From a virus: a DNA stretch of 34,408 nucleotides. Positions 29,440 through 34,408 of this stretch are shown piece after piece. The stretch's first letter is position 1, and every line of letters starts with the position of its first letter. A model generated the notes under the pieces. That model did no database searches, was not told the DNA's origin, and saw only the letters and a list, made by a program, of their open reading frames with translations. The stretch is from positions 1 to 34,408 of IMG/VR virus record IMGVR_UViG_3300037093_000109; one strand, written 5' to 3'. A program made the translations under genes and the position numbers.

Positions 29440-29724
29440 ATGAGCAAATTAATTAATTTTTTAGAAGAAGGTTCAGAAATTGATGGTCATTCTTTATTTG
29501 ATCCATTTAGATTGAATGAAACCGAAGATTTTTCAGAACAAAATGCAGAAGATATGATTTTGGTAGCATTAGATTCAAGAATTGAAAATTCTAGAGGAAA
29601 TAAATTAACAACAGCTTGGAATTACCTGCATAACTTTAATAAAAAAGGAAAAACTTATAGAGAATCAATTAAAGAATTTATTAAACAAGCTAAAAAAGCT
29701 CATAAATTTGGAAATGAAGAATAA
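29440..29724 (+). CDS. Hypothetical early protein
   Basis: 94 residues from the ATG at 29440 with GGAG eight bases upstream; the frame is open further upstream through the promoter, but no start there has a site. First gene after the promoter at 29378-29406. Acidic N-terminal half (KLINFLEEGSEIDGHSLF, DFSEQNAEDMILVALDSR), Lys-rich C-terminal half (YRESIKEFIKQAKKAHKF), helical. Family not recognised. Confidence 0.7.
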   Translation: MSKLINFLEEGSEIDGHSLFDPFRLNETEDFSEQNAEDMILVALDSRIENSRGNKLTTAWNYLHNFNKKGKTYRESIKEFIKQAKKAHKFGNEE

Positions 29725-29756
29725 ATAAATTAACAACGACATCGGGAGAAAACAAA

Positions 29757-29897
29757 ATGAAAAATTACTTAATAGTATTACCAAATATCCAGGCAATGAT
29801 ATATGGGATAAATCCTTGCATCAATGTTATGGCTAAGTCAAAAAAAGAGGCTGAAAAATTAATAAATGAATATTTATCTAAATTAAAAGTAAGTTAA
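29757..29897 (+). CDS. Very small hypothetical protein
   Basis: 46 residues (NYLIVLPNIQAMIYGINPC, then KSKKEAEKLINEYLSKLK). GGGAG lies 8-9 bases before the ATG. One or two strands then a basic helix, like small RNA- or DNA-binding folds, but no family can be named. Third-position A/T bias matches its neighbours. Confidence 0.6.
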   Translation: MKNYLIVLPNIQAMIYGINPCINVMAKSKKEAEKLINEYLSKLKVS

Positions 29898-29899
29898 TT

Positions 29900-30064
29900 A
29901 TGAAATTCACACCAATACAACGATATGCAATATTTAAAATAATAAGTAATAATCTTGTTCAAGTATATTTTGAAAAAGATAAAATAATTCTACCCATTAA
30001 AACTTATAATGAAATAATAGATTTAATAGAAAATGAATTAAATCAACCAGAAAAAATAAATTAA
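29900..30064 (+). CDS. Very small hypothetical protein
   Basis: 54 residues starting 2 bases after the previous stop. Strand-strand-helix pattern (RYAIFKIISNNLVQVYFEKD, then TYNEIIDLIENELNQ). It resembles in layout the 56-residue protein at 5240-5410 (strands, then a short acidic helix). No family recognised. Confidence 0.55.
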   Translation: MKFTPIQRYAIFKIISNNLVQVYFEKDKIILPIKTYNEIIDLIENELNQPEKIN

Positions 30065-30076
30065 GAAGGAACTATA

Positions 30077-30241
30077 ATGCAAACTACATTTAAAATCATA
30101 GTCGAATACATACATCCACCAATTCCCTATCGTCATATGGACTGGATAGCATTTTATGACGGAGACGAAGAAGCAGGGCCGAGGGGAGAAGGTTCAACAA
30201 TGAAACTAGCAGTAGAAGATTTATTAGACCAAACAGGATAA
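30077..30241 (+). CDS. Small conserved phage protein (PPIPxRxxDWxAFxDGxEEAG pattern)
   Basis: 54 residues. YIHPPIPYRHMDWIAFYDG, then EEAGPRGEGST, recalls a conserved small phage protein with PPIPxRxxDWxAYxDG...GxGxTxxEAxxDL. The C-terminal helix MKLAVEDLLDQ fits. AAGGA lies before the ATG. Function unknown; the strong conservation of the DWxAxxDG core elsewhere suggests a real role. Confidence 0.75.
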   Translation: MQTTFKIIVEYIHPPIPYRHMDWIAFYDGDEEAGPRGEGSTMKLAVEDLLDQTG

Positions 30242-30246
30242 ACAAA

Positions 30247-30438
30247 ATGAAAGCTTCAATATTACAAATAGAATTTGGCGCCAAAAAAAGAGCATGTAAA
30301 GATTTAATAGTTAATATTATAAGTGGACTTCATCCGAATTTTATTCCAGTAAGTGAAGATGAAGAAAAAGCTAGAATAAGAACTCTCTTAGAAGAAGTAA
30401 AAGTAGTTATAAAACATTATGAAGAGAATTATTTGTAG
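30247..30438 (+). CDS. Small hypothetical helical protein
   Basis: 63 residues, basic N-terminal half (QIEFGAKKRACKDLIVNII) and a long C-terminal helix with hydrophobic heptads (KARIRTLLEEVKVVIKHYEE). It starts 5 bases after the previous stop with only a weak site (AGGA overlapping the previous codons). Not recognised. Confidence 0.6.
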   Translation: MKASILQIEFGAKKRACKDLIVNIISGLHPNFIPVSEDEEKARIRTLLEEVKVVIKHYEENYL

Positions 30439-30448
30439 GAGTAACAAA

Positions 30449-30502
30449 ATGCCAAGAAACCTAGAATTCAGAGCACATCAACACCCGGAGCTATTAAAAT
30501 GA
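30449..30502 (+). CDS. Possible 17-codon leader peptide
   Basis: MPRNLEFRAHQHPELLK, with GGAG 8 bases before the ATG and a TGA that overlaps the next start (ATGA). It carries the next gene's GGAG site inside its reading frame. The layout is that of a short translated leader that opens the site for the following gene. Its product may have no role itself. Confidence 0.4.
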   Translation: MPRNLEFRAHQHPELLK

Positions 30503-30888
30503 AACTTAAAGAATTTAACCTCGAGCGTGCGCTTGCAGGTGATCCAGTTGTAACGAAAGACGGTCGAAAGATTTTAGATATTCATTTATTTACAGATGCC
30601 CTTGAAAAGGTCGCATATCCAATATACGCTTTGGTTGACGAGAATGAACGCTATTCTAAAAGAATTGAATCATTCACTAAATATGGGGCATATTCATTTG
30701 AGCAAAATGATTTTGACTTGTTCATGGCTCCCAAATCCCAAAAATATTATGTTTCAATTTTCTTTGATGAAAGCGCGGAGAGAATTAGGTGTGGTGAAGC
30801 TGAATTATCTATGCGACTCGCAGAAAGTAATAAAAAATCACATTATAAATTGCTACAGACAATCGAATTTGAAATCGAGGAAGAATAA
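30499..30888 (+). CDS. Conserved phage protein (GxPVVTKDGRK N-terminus)
   Basis: 129 residues. The start FNLERALAGDPVVTKDGRKIL follows a very common phage pattern (FDLExALAGxPVxTRDGRxV...), usually followed by strands, as here (YPIYALVDENERYSK). The middle (DFDLFMAPKSQKYYVSIFF) and the acidic C-terminus complete a small alpha/beta protein. GGAG lies 8 bases before the ATG. Function not known. Confidence 0.75.
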   Translation: MKLKEFNLERALAGDPVVTKDGRKILDIHLFTDALEKVAYPIYALVDENERYSKRIESFTKYGAYSFEQNDFDLFMAPKSQKYYVSIFFDESAERIRCGEAELSMRLAESNKKSHYKLLQTIEFEIEEE

Positions 30889-30891
30889 ACC

Positions 30892-30975
30892 ATGAAAGAT
30901 TTTACATACGGAGTTGCAGCTGTAAGTTTGATTATTATTTCATGCTGCATGATGAAAATAGCTTTTGGGGGATGA
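30892..30975 (+). CDS. 27-residue single-span membrane peptide
   Basis: MKDFTYGVAAVSLIIISCCM and seven more residues: one hydrophobic span with two adjacent cysteines. It starts 3 bases after the previous stop. A GAGG lies 12 bases before the ATG. Next to it lies a still shorter hydrophobic peptide gene. Small membrane peptides of this kind can be antiholins, host-envelope effectors or toxins; nothing here decides. Confidence 0.45.
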   Translation: MKDFTYGVAAVSLIIISCCMMKIAFGG

Positions 30976-30978
30976 GCA

Positions 30979-31026
30979 ATGTTTTGGACACTTGTAATTT
31001 TTACTGCATTATATATTTTATTTTAA
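30979..31026 (+). CDS. 15-residue hydrophobic peptide (doubtful)
   Basis: MFWTLVIFTALYILF, with a GGGGGA purine run ending 7 bases before the ATG and only 3 bases after the previous stop. The hydrophobic composition and site argue for it; the length argues against. Confidence 0.3.
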   Translation: MFWTLVIFTALYILF

Positions 31027-31043
31027 AACTACAGGAATAAACA

Positions 31044-31313
31044 ATGCCAAGTTATGCTATAGGTGCAGCAACCGGAATAGCTACAGCAACTTTGATGGAA
31101 TCAGCCAATGCCAGTGAAAATACGAATTGGGCTATCCGAATAGAAATATGCAAATCAAATCCTACAACTTTGACCAGCTGCTTGCTACAAGTCCAAGAAG
31201 ATAAAGTTAAGAGAGACCACCAAGATAATGTTGATTCTCTGCAAGTTTTCTTGTTTTTAATAGCTTTCATAGTTGGATTTTGTATCTGTGTTGCAGTATT
31301 TGATCGGTTATAA
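31044..31313 (+). CDS. Small membrane protein with C-terminal span
   Basis: 89 residues. The N-terminal 22 residues are small and weakly hydrophobic (SYAIGAATGIATATLMESAN). A polar middle has two Cys (EICKSNPTTLTSCLLQ). Residues 68-87 are a strong membrane span (VFLFLIAFIVGFCICVAVF) ending in DRL. Last gene of the rightward small-gene operon, ending at the terminator 31312-31342. It could be a tail-anchored inner-membrane protein. Lysis function is possible because lysis genes lie just beyond, but on the other strand. Confidence 0.6.
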   Translation: MPSYAIGAATGIATATLMESANASENTNWAIRIEICKSNPTTLTSCLLQVQEDKVKRDHQDNVDSLQVFLFLIAFIVGFCICVAVFDRL

Positions 31314-31342
31314 AAAAACCCTCGGTGGAATTAGGCCGAGGG
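31312..31342 (-). terminator. Rho-independent terminator for the leftward lysis operon
   Basis: On the minus strand: CCCTCGG, a 10-base loop, CCGAGGG, then seven T. It is a textbook intrinsic terminator, 125 bases after the last leftward gene. On the plus strand the same stem directly follows the stop of the gene at 31044-31313, so it may also stop rightward transcripts. The 31343-31466 interval shows no convincing gene. Confidence 0.9.
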
Positions 31343-31466
31343 CTGACATTATGGTAATGCAAAGGAGTAATACTTACTTCAATTCAAAGACAAATCAAAA
31401 CAAAACGAGGTAGTAAGTGGTCAGAATATCAGTTTGAATCAATTAATACAAACGGTTTAGCACTGC

Positions 31467-31631
31467 TTAGTCTGGTTCGATTGGGTCTATGTGCATATCT
31501 CTTTGCATAGCCAACATTTGATCTTGCATCTCCATGATTTCAGACTGGACATAAAATTGCAGGAATATGAAAAAGAAGATAGATGTCATGAAGATAAATT
31601 TTAATATTCTGCTAACAATTCCCCAGAGCAT
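31467..31631 (-). CDS. Small membrane protein of the lysis operon (spanin- or antiholin-like)
   Basis: 54 residues: an N-terminal membrane span (GIVSRILKFIFMTSIFFFIF) followed by a polar, Met/Gln/Glu-rich helix (SEIMEMQDQMLAMQRDMH) and an acidic end. The ATG lies directly after the holin stop, with GGTGGG as site. This topology, short cytoplasmic tail, one span, periplasmic helix, suits an inner-membrane spanin fragment or an antiholin, but it is shorter than usual Rz proteins. No lipoprotein partner was found. Confidence 0.6.
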   Translation of the reverse strand: MLWGIVSRILKFIFMTSIFFFIFLQFYVQSEIMEMQDQMLAMQRDMHIDPIEPD

Positions 31632-31632
31632 C

Positions 31633-32067
31633 TTACCCACCGAAATAGAGTTTAAATACGTTTTTGAGTTCCATTATCAAGCCGCCCATCAATGCAATCA
31701 GGATATGGGACAGATTGGAATCTTTCACCAGAGCGATGCCGATTATATCTGCAACTAGCATAATGCCCAAGATTATCATGAGGACAATTCGGATTTTATT
31801 TGCTCCGGCTAATTTGCGCGCGTCTTCTGTGTCTTGATTGGAAAGCTTCGTCAGGGCTTCTAGGTGGCGATCCTGGAGGTCTTTGAGTTTAACCGCAGCA
31901 TCGGGGTCATCCACAACCTTTTGGAGCGTCTCAGGGACGGATTTACCGCCAAACACGGCTTGTATAAGATCCACGGCTACAGCGCCATAGTTACCCACCA
32001 ATGCTTGGCCAAGGAGAGGAGCTGCCTTCCCAACAATACTTGCTAACTCTGAGAACCATTGCGTCAT
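31633..32067 (-). CDS. Holin, GTA_holin_3TM family
   Basis: 144 residues from the ATG at 32067, which overlaps the lysozyme stop (ATGA) and has GGGGGA upstream. The pattern APLLGQALVGNYGAVAVDLI, then SVPETLQKVVDDPDAAVKL, KDLQDRHLEALTKL and a long polar helix, then two spans (IVLMIILGIMLVADIIGIAL; HILIALMGGLIMEL), matches the three-span holins of gene-transfer agents and related phages. It should let the signal-less lysozyme cross the inner membrane. Confidence 0.85.
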   Translation of the reverse strand: MTQWFSELASIVGKAAPLLGQALVGNYGAVAVDLIQAVFGGKSVPETLQKVVDDPDAAVKLKDLQDRHLEALTKLSNQDTEDARKLAGANKIRIVLMIILGIMLVADIIGIALVKDSNLSHILIALMGGLIMELKNVFKLYFGG

Positions 32068-32486
32068 AATTCCCCCTTTGCCATTAATGCTGCCCATTTC
32101 GCACACCTTGCCGGTTCTTCTTTCGCTGATTCTGAGTCTAGTATCTGTTTGCTTGCTTCGTTCCAATCTTGTTGTTCAATGGCTTGAATCATGTCATGAA
32201 ATGCGAGCGTGCCTTCCATACCCATATTGTATGCCATGTCTTGAATAATTGCTTGTCGGACAGTAGTTAATCCAGCATACCAAGGCAACTTGGGAACGAG
32301 AGATCTCACCTTTTTCAAATCGTTATCCAACATGAGCTGTGCTTCATCTATCGATATGCCTTCCACAGACAGATTACGCCCATATCCAATTGTAGCGTTG
32401 CCACGCGTGTCTAGGTATTGATGCAGCCTTAGCCCTTCCTCAACTTTAATCCACGTCTCTGCCAAATCGTCCGCCATCGAAGTCAT
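32064..32486 (-). CDS. Endolysin, GH24 (T4-type) lysozyme
   Basis: 140 residues. Catalytic region EGLRLHQYLDTRGNATIGYG gives E17, D26 and T32 with the same spacing as E11, D20 and T26 of T4 lysozyme. Later VRQAIIQDMAYNMG and EPARCAKWAALMAKGEL fit the family (usual end: RAxRRxxEAxLF-like). It cuts the glycan strands of peptidoglycan. No signal or SAR segment, so export depends on the holin next door. The ATG at 32486 has GGGGGA as its site. Confidence 0.92.
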   Translation of the reverse strand: MTSMADDLAETWIKVEEGLRLHQYLDTRGNATIGYGRNLSVEGISIDEAQLMLDNDLKKVRSLVPKLPWYAGLTTVRQAIIQDMAYNMGMEGTLAFHDMIQAIEQQDWNEASKQILDSESAKEEPARCAKWAALMAKGEL

Positions 32487-32610
32487 CTAATCCCCCTAGG
32501 TCAATTGAGAACTTACCGTCTGTGGCTCTATCGCATTGGTTGCAGACGTAGTAATGGGTAGTGTGACCTTCCACTCTTACGTCAGCGCTACAACATTTAC
32601 TTACTAGCAT
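32446..32610 (-). CDS. Small zinc ribbon protein between nuclease and lysozyme
   Basis: 54 residues. SKCCSADVRVEGHTTHYYVC, then NQCDRATD, fits the small phage ribbon pattern KCCNAPxxVEGxTTHYYVCxxCxxxC. The C-terminal half is Gly/Asp-rich. GGAG lies six bases before the ATG. It overlaps the end of the VRR-NUC gene by 14 bases and the start of the lysozyme gene by 41 bases, each in another frame. It probably binds zinc and perhaps DNA; role unknown. Confidence 0.75.
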   Translation of the reverse strand: MLVSKCCSADVRVEGHTTHYYVCNQCDRATDGKFSIDLGGLDDFDGGRFGRDVD

Positions 32611-33013
32611 CCATCTCTCCAAAATACCATTTTACGATATCAATTGCTTCATCCGCCCCTCGACAGACAATGGCAAAGTAACCTAACTTGTTCAACAAAT
32701 CGATCCAAGCATGTTGTTCAGAGGATATGATCCCACCAGACTTGCGTTTCATCTCAACGAAAAGCCCCGCATATCTCGCTGTTGGCCTCGGAATGAAAAT
32801 ATCGGGCACGCCTGGCACTACACCCGATCGCTTCAACAGTGCCGCTTCAATTACGCCACGCTTTCCACCATTCGGAATAGCAAAGAATTCAATCTTTCTT
32901 AACTTCAGCCATTCCACAAATACTATCTGCTCCTGTAGCTCCGTTGGAGGGTTGCTGCACTTTCTCTTCTTCTCTTTGTAGACCATCATGTTTGTTAGGT
33001 TGTCTATTTCCAT
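32597..33013 (-). CDS. VRR-NUC domain nuclease
   Basis: 138 residues. ELQEQIVFVEWLK (N-terminal helix), IPNGGKRGVIEAALLKRSGV, GVPDIFIP and FVEMKRKSG give the PD-(D/E)xK core of VRR-NUC (Asp in GVPD, ExK in VEMK). SSEQHAWIDLLNKLGYFAIVC and DEAIDIV complete the fold. These stand-alone phage nucleases are thought to cut branched DNA such as Holliday junctions during replication or packaging. AGGA lies 5-6 bases before the ATG. Confidence 0.9.
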   Translation of the reverse strand: MEIDNLTNMMVYKEKKRKCSNPPTELQEQIVFVEWLKLRKIEFFAIPNGGKRGVIEAALLKRSGVVPGVPDIFIPRPTARYAGLFVEMKRKSGGIISSEQHAWIDLLNKLGYFAIVCRGADEAIDIVKWYFGEMDASK

Positions 33014-33068
33014 ATAGTTCCTTTAAAGCTGAAAAGTGTTTGGCTGTAAATATTTTAGTCTTTTTCAT
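32889..33068 (-). CDS. Possible small protein overlapping the VRR-NUC start
   Basis: 59 residues (MKKTKIFTAKHFSALKELYG, then a polar Gln/Glu/Lys-rich part). It starts 3 bases after the previous stop, with a weak GGAAA upstream, and overlaps the nuclease gene by 125 bases in another frame. The first 20 residues look like a real basic helix; the overlapping part is low in character. It may be genuine, or only leader-like. Confidence 0.35.
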   Translation of the reverse strand: MKKTKIFTAKHFSALKELYGNRQPNKHDGLQREEEKVQQPSNGATGADSICGMAEVKKD

Positions 33069-33071
33069 GAA

Positions 33072-33311
33072 TTATTTCCGTGAATATTTTTTGGAGAAGC
33101 TTTTAGGTTCCGAGCTAGGGACGTAATTTTTTCTATGGCGCTCGACCATCTCCCATCCTTCGATTTCCCTCAACCATCGACAGCGGTCATATTGTTCCTC
33201 ATAGGGTAAGTTCAATGCTTCCGTTTCGCTCATCTTAATTAACTTCTCTCTTCGTGCTCTGTGCTTCTCAATATAAGCACGGGCATAGGGTCTACACTCT
33301 TCAATTGTCAT
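33072..33311 (-). CDS. Small charged hypothetical protein
   Basis: 79 residues, very rich in Arg, Lys and Glu (RPYARAYIEKHRARREKLIK, EQYDRCRWLREIEGWEMVER). Predicted helical. The ATG overlaps the stop of the replication gene (ATGA). No family recognised. The position directly after the initiator gene suggests a role in replication, such as a helicase-loading or DNA-binding helper, but this is inference only. Confidence 0.6.
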   Translation of the reverse strand: MTIEECRPYARAYIEKHRARREKLIKMSETEALNLPYEEQYDRCRWLREIEGWEMVERHRKNYVPSSEPKSFSKKYSRK

Positions 33312-33994
33312 TGCAGTTTTCCTTCTGCTTTAAGTTTGGCTTCTAGTTCCTTTAGCTTCTGTTTTTGCAGCGTTTCATGGCTGGGAGGAGATTGTCCATT
33401 TGGACCTGATCTCATTCTGCCCATTATCATTTTCATCATGTCTCTATTGTGTTGAGTTTGTTCAGCAGAATGGTAGTCGGGTTCTGGCTTTTGATCTGGC
33501 TTTTGATTTTGAGAAGATGTGTGAACATCGCGCGAAGCGCCTCTCTTTTCTTTTTGTATATCTGGATGTATATCTTGGTATGCACGTGGTGCACCCTTTT
33601 GAAACGCTTGGTGCACCCTTTTCTCGGTTAAGGGCGCATCTGATGCACCCTTTTCTTTACTAATAGGTGCATTCTGTGCACCCTTCTGTTGGTCTAAAAT
33701 CTCATAATAGTTCAAAGAATATTCATTAGCGTAACCTCTTCCGTTACAGGAAGGACGCTTGACTTGTATAAGATTTAGCTTCTCTAATGATTTAAATTTA
33801 TACTGAAGGAAACGGGAGGAGCAACCTAATAATTTAGATAACTGATCAATACTGTACCAAGTTGATTCGCGATTTCCGATGATTGAAAGAAGCGCCCAAA
33901 GTAAGCCTCTCTCTTCAAAAGTGATTAAATCTGATGATATATCTCGAATTGCCCATAAAACCTGAAGGTCATTGATTCCTTTTGGTCGGCTCAT
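33308..33994 (-). CDS. Winged-helix replication protein (initiator-like) with internal iterons
   Basis: 228 residues. Residues 5-95 fit the phage replication-protein helix-turn-helix: NDLQVLWAIRDISSDLITFEERGLLW (in parts), WYSIDQLSKLLGCSSRFLQYKFKSLEKLNLIQVKR (in parts), then the wing NGRGYANEYSLNY. Residues 100-140 are low complexity with repeated KGA units, encoded by TGCACCCTT repeats on the plus strand. The C-terminus is a polar linker and a basic helix (LQKQKLKELEAKLKAEGK). This layout resembles lambda O, whose gene holds the origin. AAGGAAG precedes the ATG. Initiator role is inferred. Confidence 0.7.
   Translation of the reverse strand: MSRPKGINDLQVLWAIRDISSDLITFEERGLLWALLSIIGNRESTWYSIDQLSKLLGCSSRFLQYKFKSLEKLNLIQVKRPSCNGRGYANEYSLNYYEILDQQKGAQNAPISKEKGASDAPLTEKRVHQAFQKGAPRAYQDIHPDIQKEKRGASRDVHTSSQNQKPDQKPEPDYHSAEQTQHNRDMMKMIMGRMRSGPNGQSPPSHETLQKQKLKELEAKLKAEGKLQ
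33590..33685 (+). repeat. Four TGCACCCTT iterons inside the replication gene (candidate origin)
   Basis: TGCACCCTT begins at 33590, 33612, 33644 and 33677 (spacings 22, 32 and 33 bases). Copies have palindromic surroundings: GGTGCACC (33611-33618), GGTGCA-5-TGCACC near 33667-33682 and GGGCGCAT-3-ATGCACCC near 33632-33650. A pyrimidine-rich, AT-rich tract with two GTATAT lies beside them (33545-33580). This fits an iteron origin with a melting region. Confidence 0.6.
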
Positions 33995-34032
33995 ACACTT
34001 CCTTGTGCTAATTTTTGGTTATAATCTGTTAA

Positions 34033-34215
34033 TTATTTTCTCACATGGGTTCTTTCTAGGGTTGGATCAAAGGTGGGTAAAACACGTCTCTTTCTAATGG
34101 GAGCATCACCAACAGTTCCATATCTCATGAATCTAGCATAGTGAGCTAAGCATAATTTGTGTCTCTTGGCATATATAGGTCGATCACATTTTTTAATACA
34201 ACAATTGTCTTTCAT
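34033..34215 (-). CDS. Small basic zinc-binding protein
   Basis: 60 residues. CCIKKCDRPIYAKRHKLCLAHY gives a Cys cluster, then CxxHY, followed by ARFMRYGTVGDAP. This follows a known small phage or HNH-associated pattern (CxVxGCxxPxxARGLCxxHYxRxxRxGxP) that binds metal and probably DNA. It is the first gene after the leftward promoter at 34247-34275. Role unknown; early DNA-binding regulator is a guess. Confidence 0.7.
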   Translation of the reverse strand: MKDNCCIKKCDRPIYAKRHKLCLAHYARFMRYGTVGDAPIRKRRVLPTFDPTLERTHVRK

Positions 34216-34226
34216 TTTGATATCTC

Positions 34227-34254
34227 TTGTTTTAATTGAAGTATTTGTTATACT
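34227..34254 (+). promoter_or_regulatory. Rightward promoter with extended -10
   Basis: TTGTTT (34227-34232), 16 bases, TATACT (34249-34254), preceded by TG at 34246-34247 (TGTTATACT, an extended -10). It would read into the gene at 34285. Its -10 overlaps the -10 of the leftward promoter. Confidence 0.5.
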
Positions 34255-34275
34255 CTCTGCTCAAATCAATGTCAA
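34247..34275 (-). promoter_or_regulatory. Leftward promoter TTGACA-17-TATAAC
   Basis: On the minus strand: TTGACA (34275-34270), 17 bases, TATAAC (34252-34247). It reads into the gene at 34215 and the replication and lysis genes beyond. It shares the perfect -35 and spacer length of the two rightward early promoters. Confidence 0.7.
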
Positions 34276-34284
34276 TGGTGTAAA

Positions 34285-34398
34285 ATGCCTAAAATAAATA
34301 TCGAAAATGCACAGATTAAAACAGCAGCTGTAGAAATAAAAACACTTACAGTAAGTGGAAAACAAGTAAATATTTATGTATTTATACAAATTAAATAA
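34285..34398 (+). CDS. N-terminal half of a split phage protein (VSGKQV...VFIQI)
   Basis: 37 residues: MPKINIENAQIKTAAVEIKT, then LTVSGKQVNIYVFIQIK. It matches from memory the opening of a phage family (VKTLTIxGKQMTLAVFRQL...) whose second half, GxPWGxVNYxW...HVVWQxGxELRR, is encoded at 8-454. If the window is circular the two frames are 17 bases apart and differ by one reading-frame step. A shift of -1 at the last AAA codon would join them through seven codons to about 192 residues. Start has only GGTG as a weak site. Confidence 0.65.
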   Translation: MPKINIENAQIKTAAVEIKTLTVSGKQVNIYVFIQIK

Positions 34399-34408
34399 TA
34401 AAAATTAT

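Noticed and set aside
32068-32166. 33-residue N-terminal extension of the holin
   Set aside because: It lies inside the lysozyme gene. The GTA-holin pattern begins after the ATG at 32067, which has its own site.
1-34408. Integrase, excisionase or attachment site
   Set aside because: No tyrosine or serine recombinase pattern was found in any frame. The tRNA genes are complete and have no visible duplicate end, so they give no evidence of an attachment site.

Overview
The window is an almost continuously coding, AT-rich tailed-phage genome. Its head and neck genes follow the order of the P22-like short-tailed phages (podoviruses): small and large terminase, portal, scaffold, coat, gp4-like adaptor, gp10-like hub, then a block in the place of gp26/gp7/gp20/gp16, then fibres. 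Clear GGAG-type ribosome binding sites, a P22-type head and GTA-type lysis and spike families point to a proteobacterial, probably gammaproteobacterial, host. I cannot name the host. All modules needed for a virion are present (packaging, head, neck, ejection, fibres, lysis, replication), and no integrase is visible. The last gene (34285-34398) and the first gene (8-454) look like the two halves of one known phage protein family, so the window is probably a complete circular or circularly permuted genome cut inside that gene.

Layout. (1) 8-1344, plus strand: the split-family gene, a small unknown and a Ros/MucR-type zinc-finger protein. A cluster of DnaA-box-like sequences follows at 1351-1385. 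(2) 1465-1671, minus strand: an XRE-type repressor, facing a consensus promoter (TTGACA-17-TATCAT) set inside an inverted repeat. (3) 1761-5999, plus strand: the early operon, with small unknowns, a Sak4-like RecA-fold ATPase and an SSB-like DUF669 protein. A cassette inside it carries tRNA-Asn, tRNA-Tyr, a DUF6948 gene and a striking 45-unit hexanucleotide repeat that encodes (Gly-Ser/Tyr/Asp)n. (4) 6068-29293, minus strand: the 23-kb late operon, read right to left from the terminase genes to the fibres and two small basic proteins. It converges with the early operon at a hairpin (6004-6060). (5) 29440-31313, plus strand: a run of very small genes driven by a second TTGACA-17-TATCAT promoter. 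(6) 31467-34215, minus strand: a winged-helix replication protein with iterons inside its own gene, a VRR-NUC nuclease, a zinc ribbon, a GH24 lysozyme, a GTA-type holin and a small membrane protein, ending at a strong terminator (31312-31342). (7) 34285 onward, plus strand: the split-family gene, divergent from (6).

How it probably works: early transcription from the TTGACA promoters makes the recombination pair (ATPase plus SSB-like protein) and many small unknown proteins. The winged-helix protein may start replication at the TGCACCCTT iterons, perhaps with host DnaA. The late operon builds a P22-like head, neck and several mosaic fibres. The 34215-31467 operon supplies lysis. Many genes overlap by 1-4 bases (ATGA, TAATG), and at least fifteen genes of 15-60 codons lie in the spaces between the larger ones.
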